From Myxococcales bacterium (GTDB lineage: Bacteria; Myxococcota; Polyangia; Polyangiales; Polyangiaceae), in assembly GCA_020430865.1 (NCBI GenBank), contig JAGQIY010000940.1:1-6048 (forward strand): DNA of 6,048 nt, given 5' to 3'. Of this stretch, positions 5,623-6,048 are shown one piece after another. Each line of letters starts with the position of its first letter. Within the stretch, counting starts at the first letter, position 1. A program made the translations under genes and the position numbers. The notes under the pieces were generated by a model. The model had not been told where the DNA came from and did not search any database. It was given only the letters and a program-made list of their open reading frames with translations.

Positions 5623-6048
5623 ATGGATTCCCTTCCGCCGCCTCCCACGCGCATCCTGGTGGTCGACGACGAACCGGGGCTGCGTCAGATGCTGTCGATC
5701 CTGTTTCGGCGGGAGGGCTACGAGGTCGTGACCGCACCCGGAGTGCAGGGTGCCAGGGAGGCCATCTCCCAGAGTCCGCGCCCGTTTCCTGTGGTGCTCA
5801 CCGATCTCGCCATGCCCGACGGCTCGGGACTCGAGGTGCTAGCGGCCGCCAAGCAGCGCAGCGAGGCCACGGAAGTCGTGCTGATCACTGCTCATTCCAC
5901 GCTCGAGAACGCCATCGAGGCGATGCGGGGCGGGGCCTACGACTTCATCACGAAGCCCTTCGAGCCGAAGGAGCTCGCGGCGCTGGTCGCGAAGGCCCTC
6001 GAAAAGAACGCCCTGATCACCGAGAACCGCCGCCTGCGCGCCCAGGTC
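5623..6048 (+). CDS. NtrC-type response regulator, receiver domain and linker (partial, C-terminus missing)
   Basis: The frame is open from ATG 5623 to the right edge, exactly 142 codons. Residues 10-125 form a CheY-like receiver: acidic pair D15-D16 in RILVVDDEPGLR, phospho-acceptor D61 in VVLTDLAMPDGSGLE, T89 in VVLITAHS, and K111 in YDFITKPFEP. All active-site residues are present, so phosphorylation by a histidine kinase is expected. The end, KNALITENRRLRAQV, is the coiled linker that typically joins a receiver to a sigma-54 AAA+ ATPase domain in NtrC-type activators. The output domain lies outside the window, so the class is inferred from this linker and the receiver sequence. The cognate kinase is not in view. 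The ATG has only a weak GAG 4 nt upstream within the inverted repeat arm; an in-frame GTG at 5605 is a less likely start. The gene is divergent from the lipoprotein gene, so that gene is a candidate target or co-regulated gene. Confidence 0.93.
   Translation, partial: MDSLPPPPTRILVVDDEPGLRQMLSILFRREGYEVVTAPGVQGAREAISQSPRPFPVVLTDLAMPDGSGLEVLAAAKQRSEATEVVLITAHSTLENAIEAMRGGAYDFITKPFEPKELAALVAKALEKNALITENRRLRAQV

Noticed and set aside
5610..5640. ATG at 5610 as start of the response regulator
   Set aside because: It is in a different frame from the receiver domain; ATG 5623 is in frame and close to the first beta strand.

Overview
The window is GC-rich throughout and almost fully coding. Codons strongly prefer G or C in the third position. 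It encodes an MglA-type small GTPase, an ECF-like sigma factor, a large secreted lipoprotein with an Ig-like domain, and an NtrC-type receiver. This mix suggests a myxobacterium or a close relative (Myxococcota, perhaps Polyangiales). That assignment is inference from gene content and composition; no marker gene is present.

Layout, left to right. (1) Positions 1-1291, minus strand: a sigma-70 family (ECF-like) sigma factor followed by a very acidic protein that runs off the left edge. The two overlap by four bases (ATGA), and a good Shine-Dalgarno for the second gene lies inside the end of the first, so they look translationally coupled. (2) Positions 1309-2265, plus strand: a rhomboid-family intramembrane serine protease with an N-terminal four-cysteine zinc ribbon. 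It is divergent from the sigma gene, with only 17 bp between the annotated starts. (3) Positions 2363-3838, plus strand: an MglA-like GTPase with an extra ~300-residue C-terminal part (disordered linker plus helical end domain). (4) Positions 3861-5546, minus strand: a 561-residue lipoprotein with an Ig-like domain and two cysteine-containing repeat motifs. It converges on the GTPase with 22 bp between stop codons. (5) Positions 5623-6048, plus strand: the receiver domain and linker of an NtrC-type response regulator, cut by the right edge. It diverges from the lipoprotein gene across a 76-bp region holding an 8-bp perfect inverted repeat and three copies of TCAGAC.

The only grouping well supported by sequence is sigma factor plus acidic partner. 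The rhomboid protease and the GTPase lie in the same direction 97 bp apart and could be co-transcribed, but nothing in the sequence proves a joint function. No RNA genes, mobile elements, CRISPR arrays or phage genes were seen, and no gene-free stretch exceeds 300 bases. I see no clearly new multi-gene system. The most unusual items are the extended MglA-like GTPase, the acidic sigma partner without recognisable anti-sigma features, and the structured divergent regulatory region at 5547-5622.
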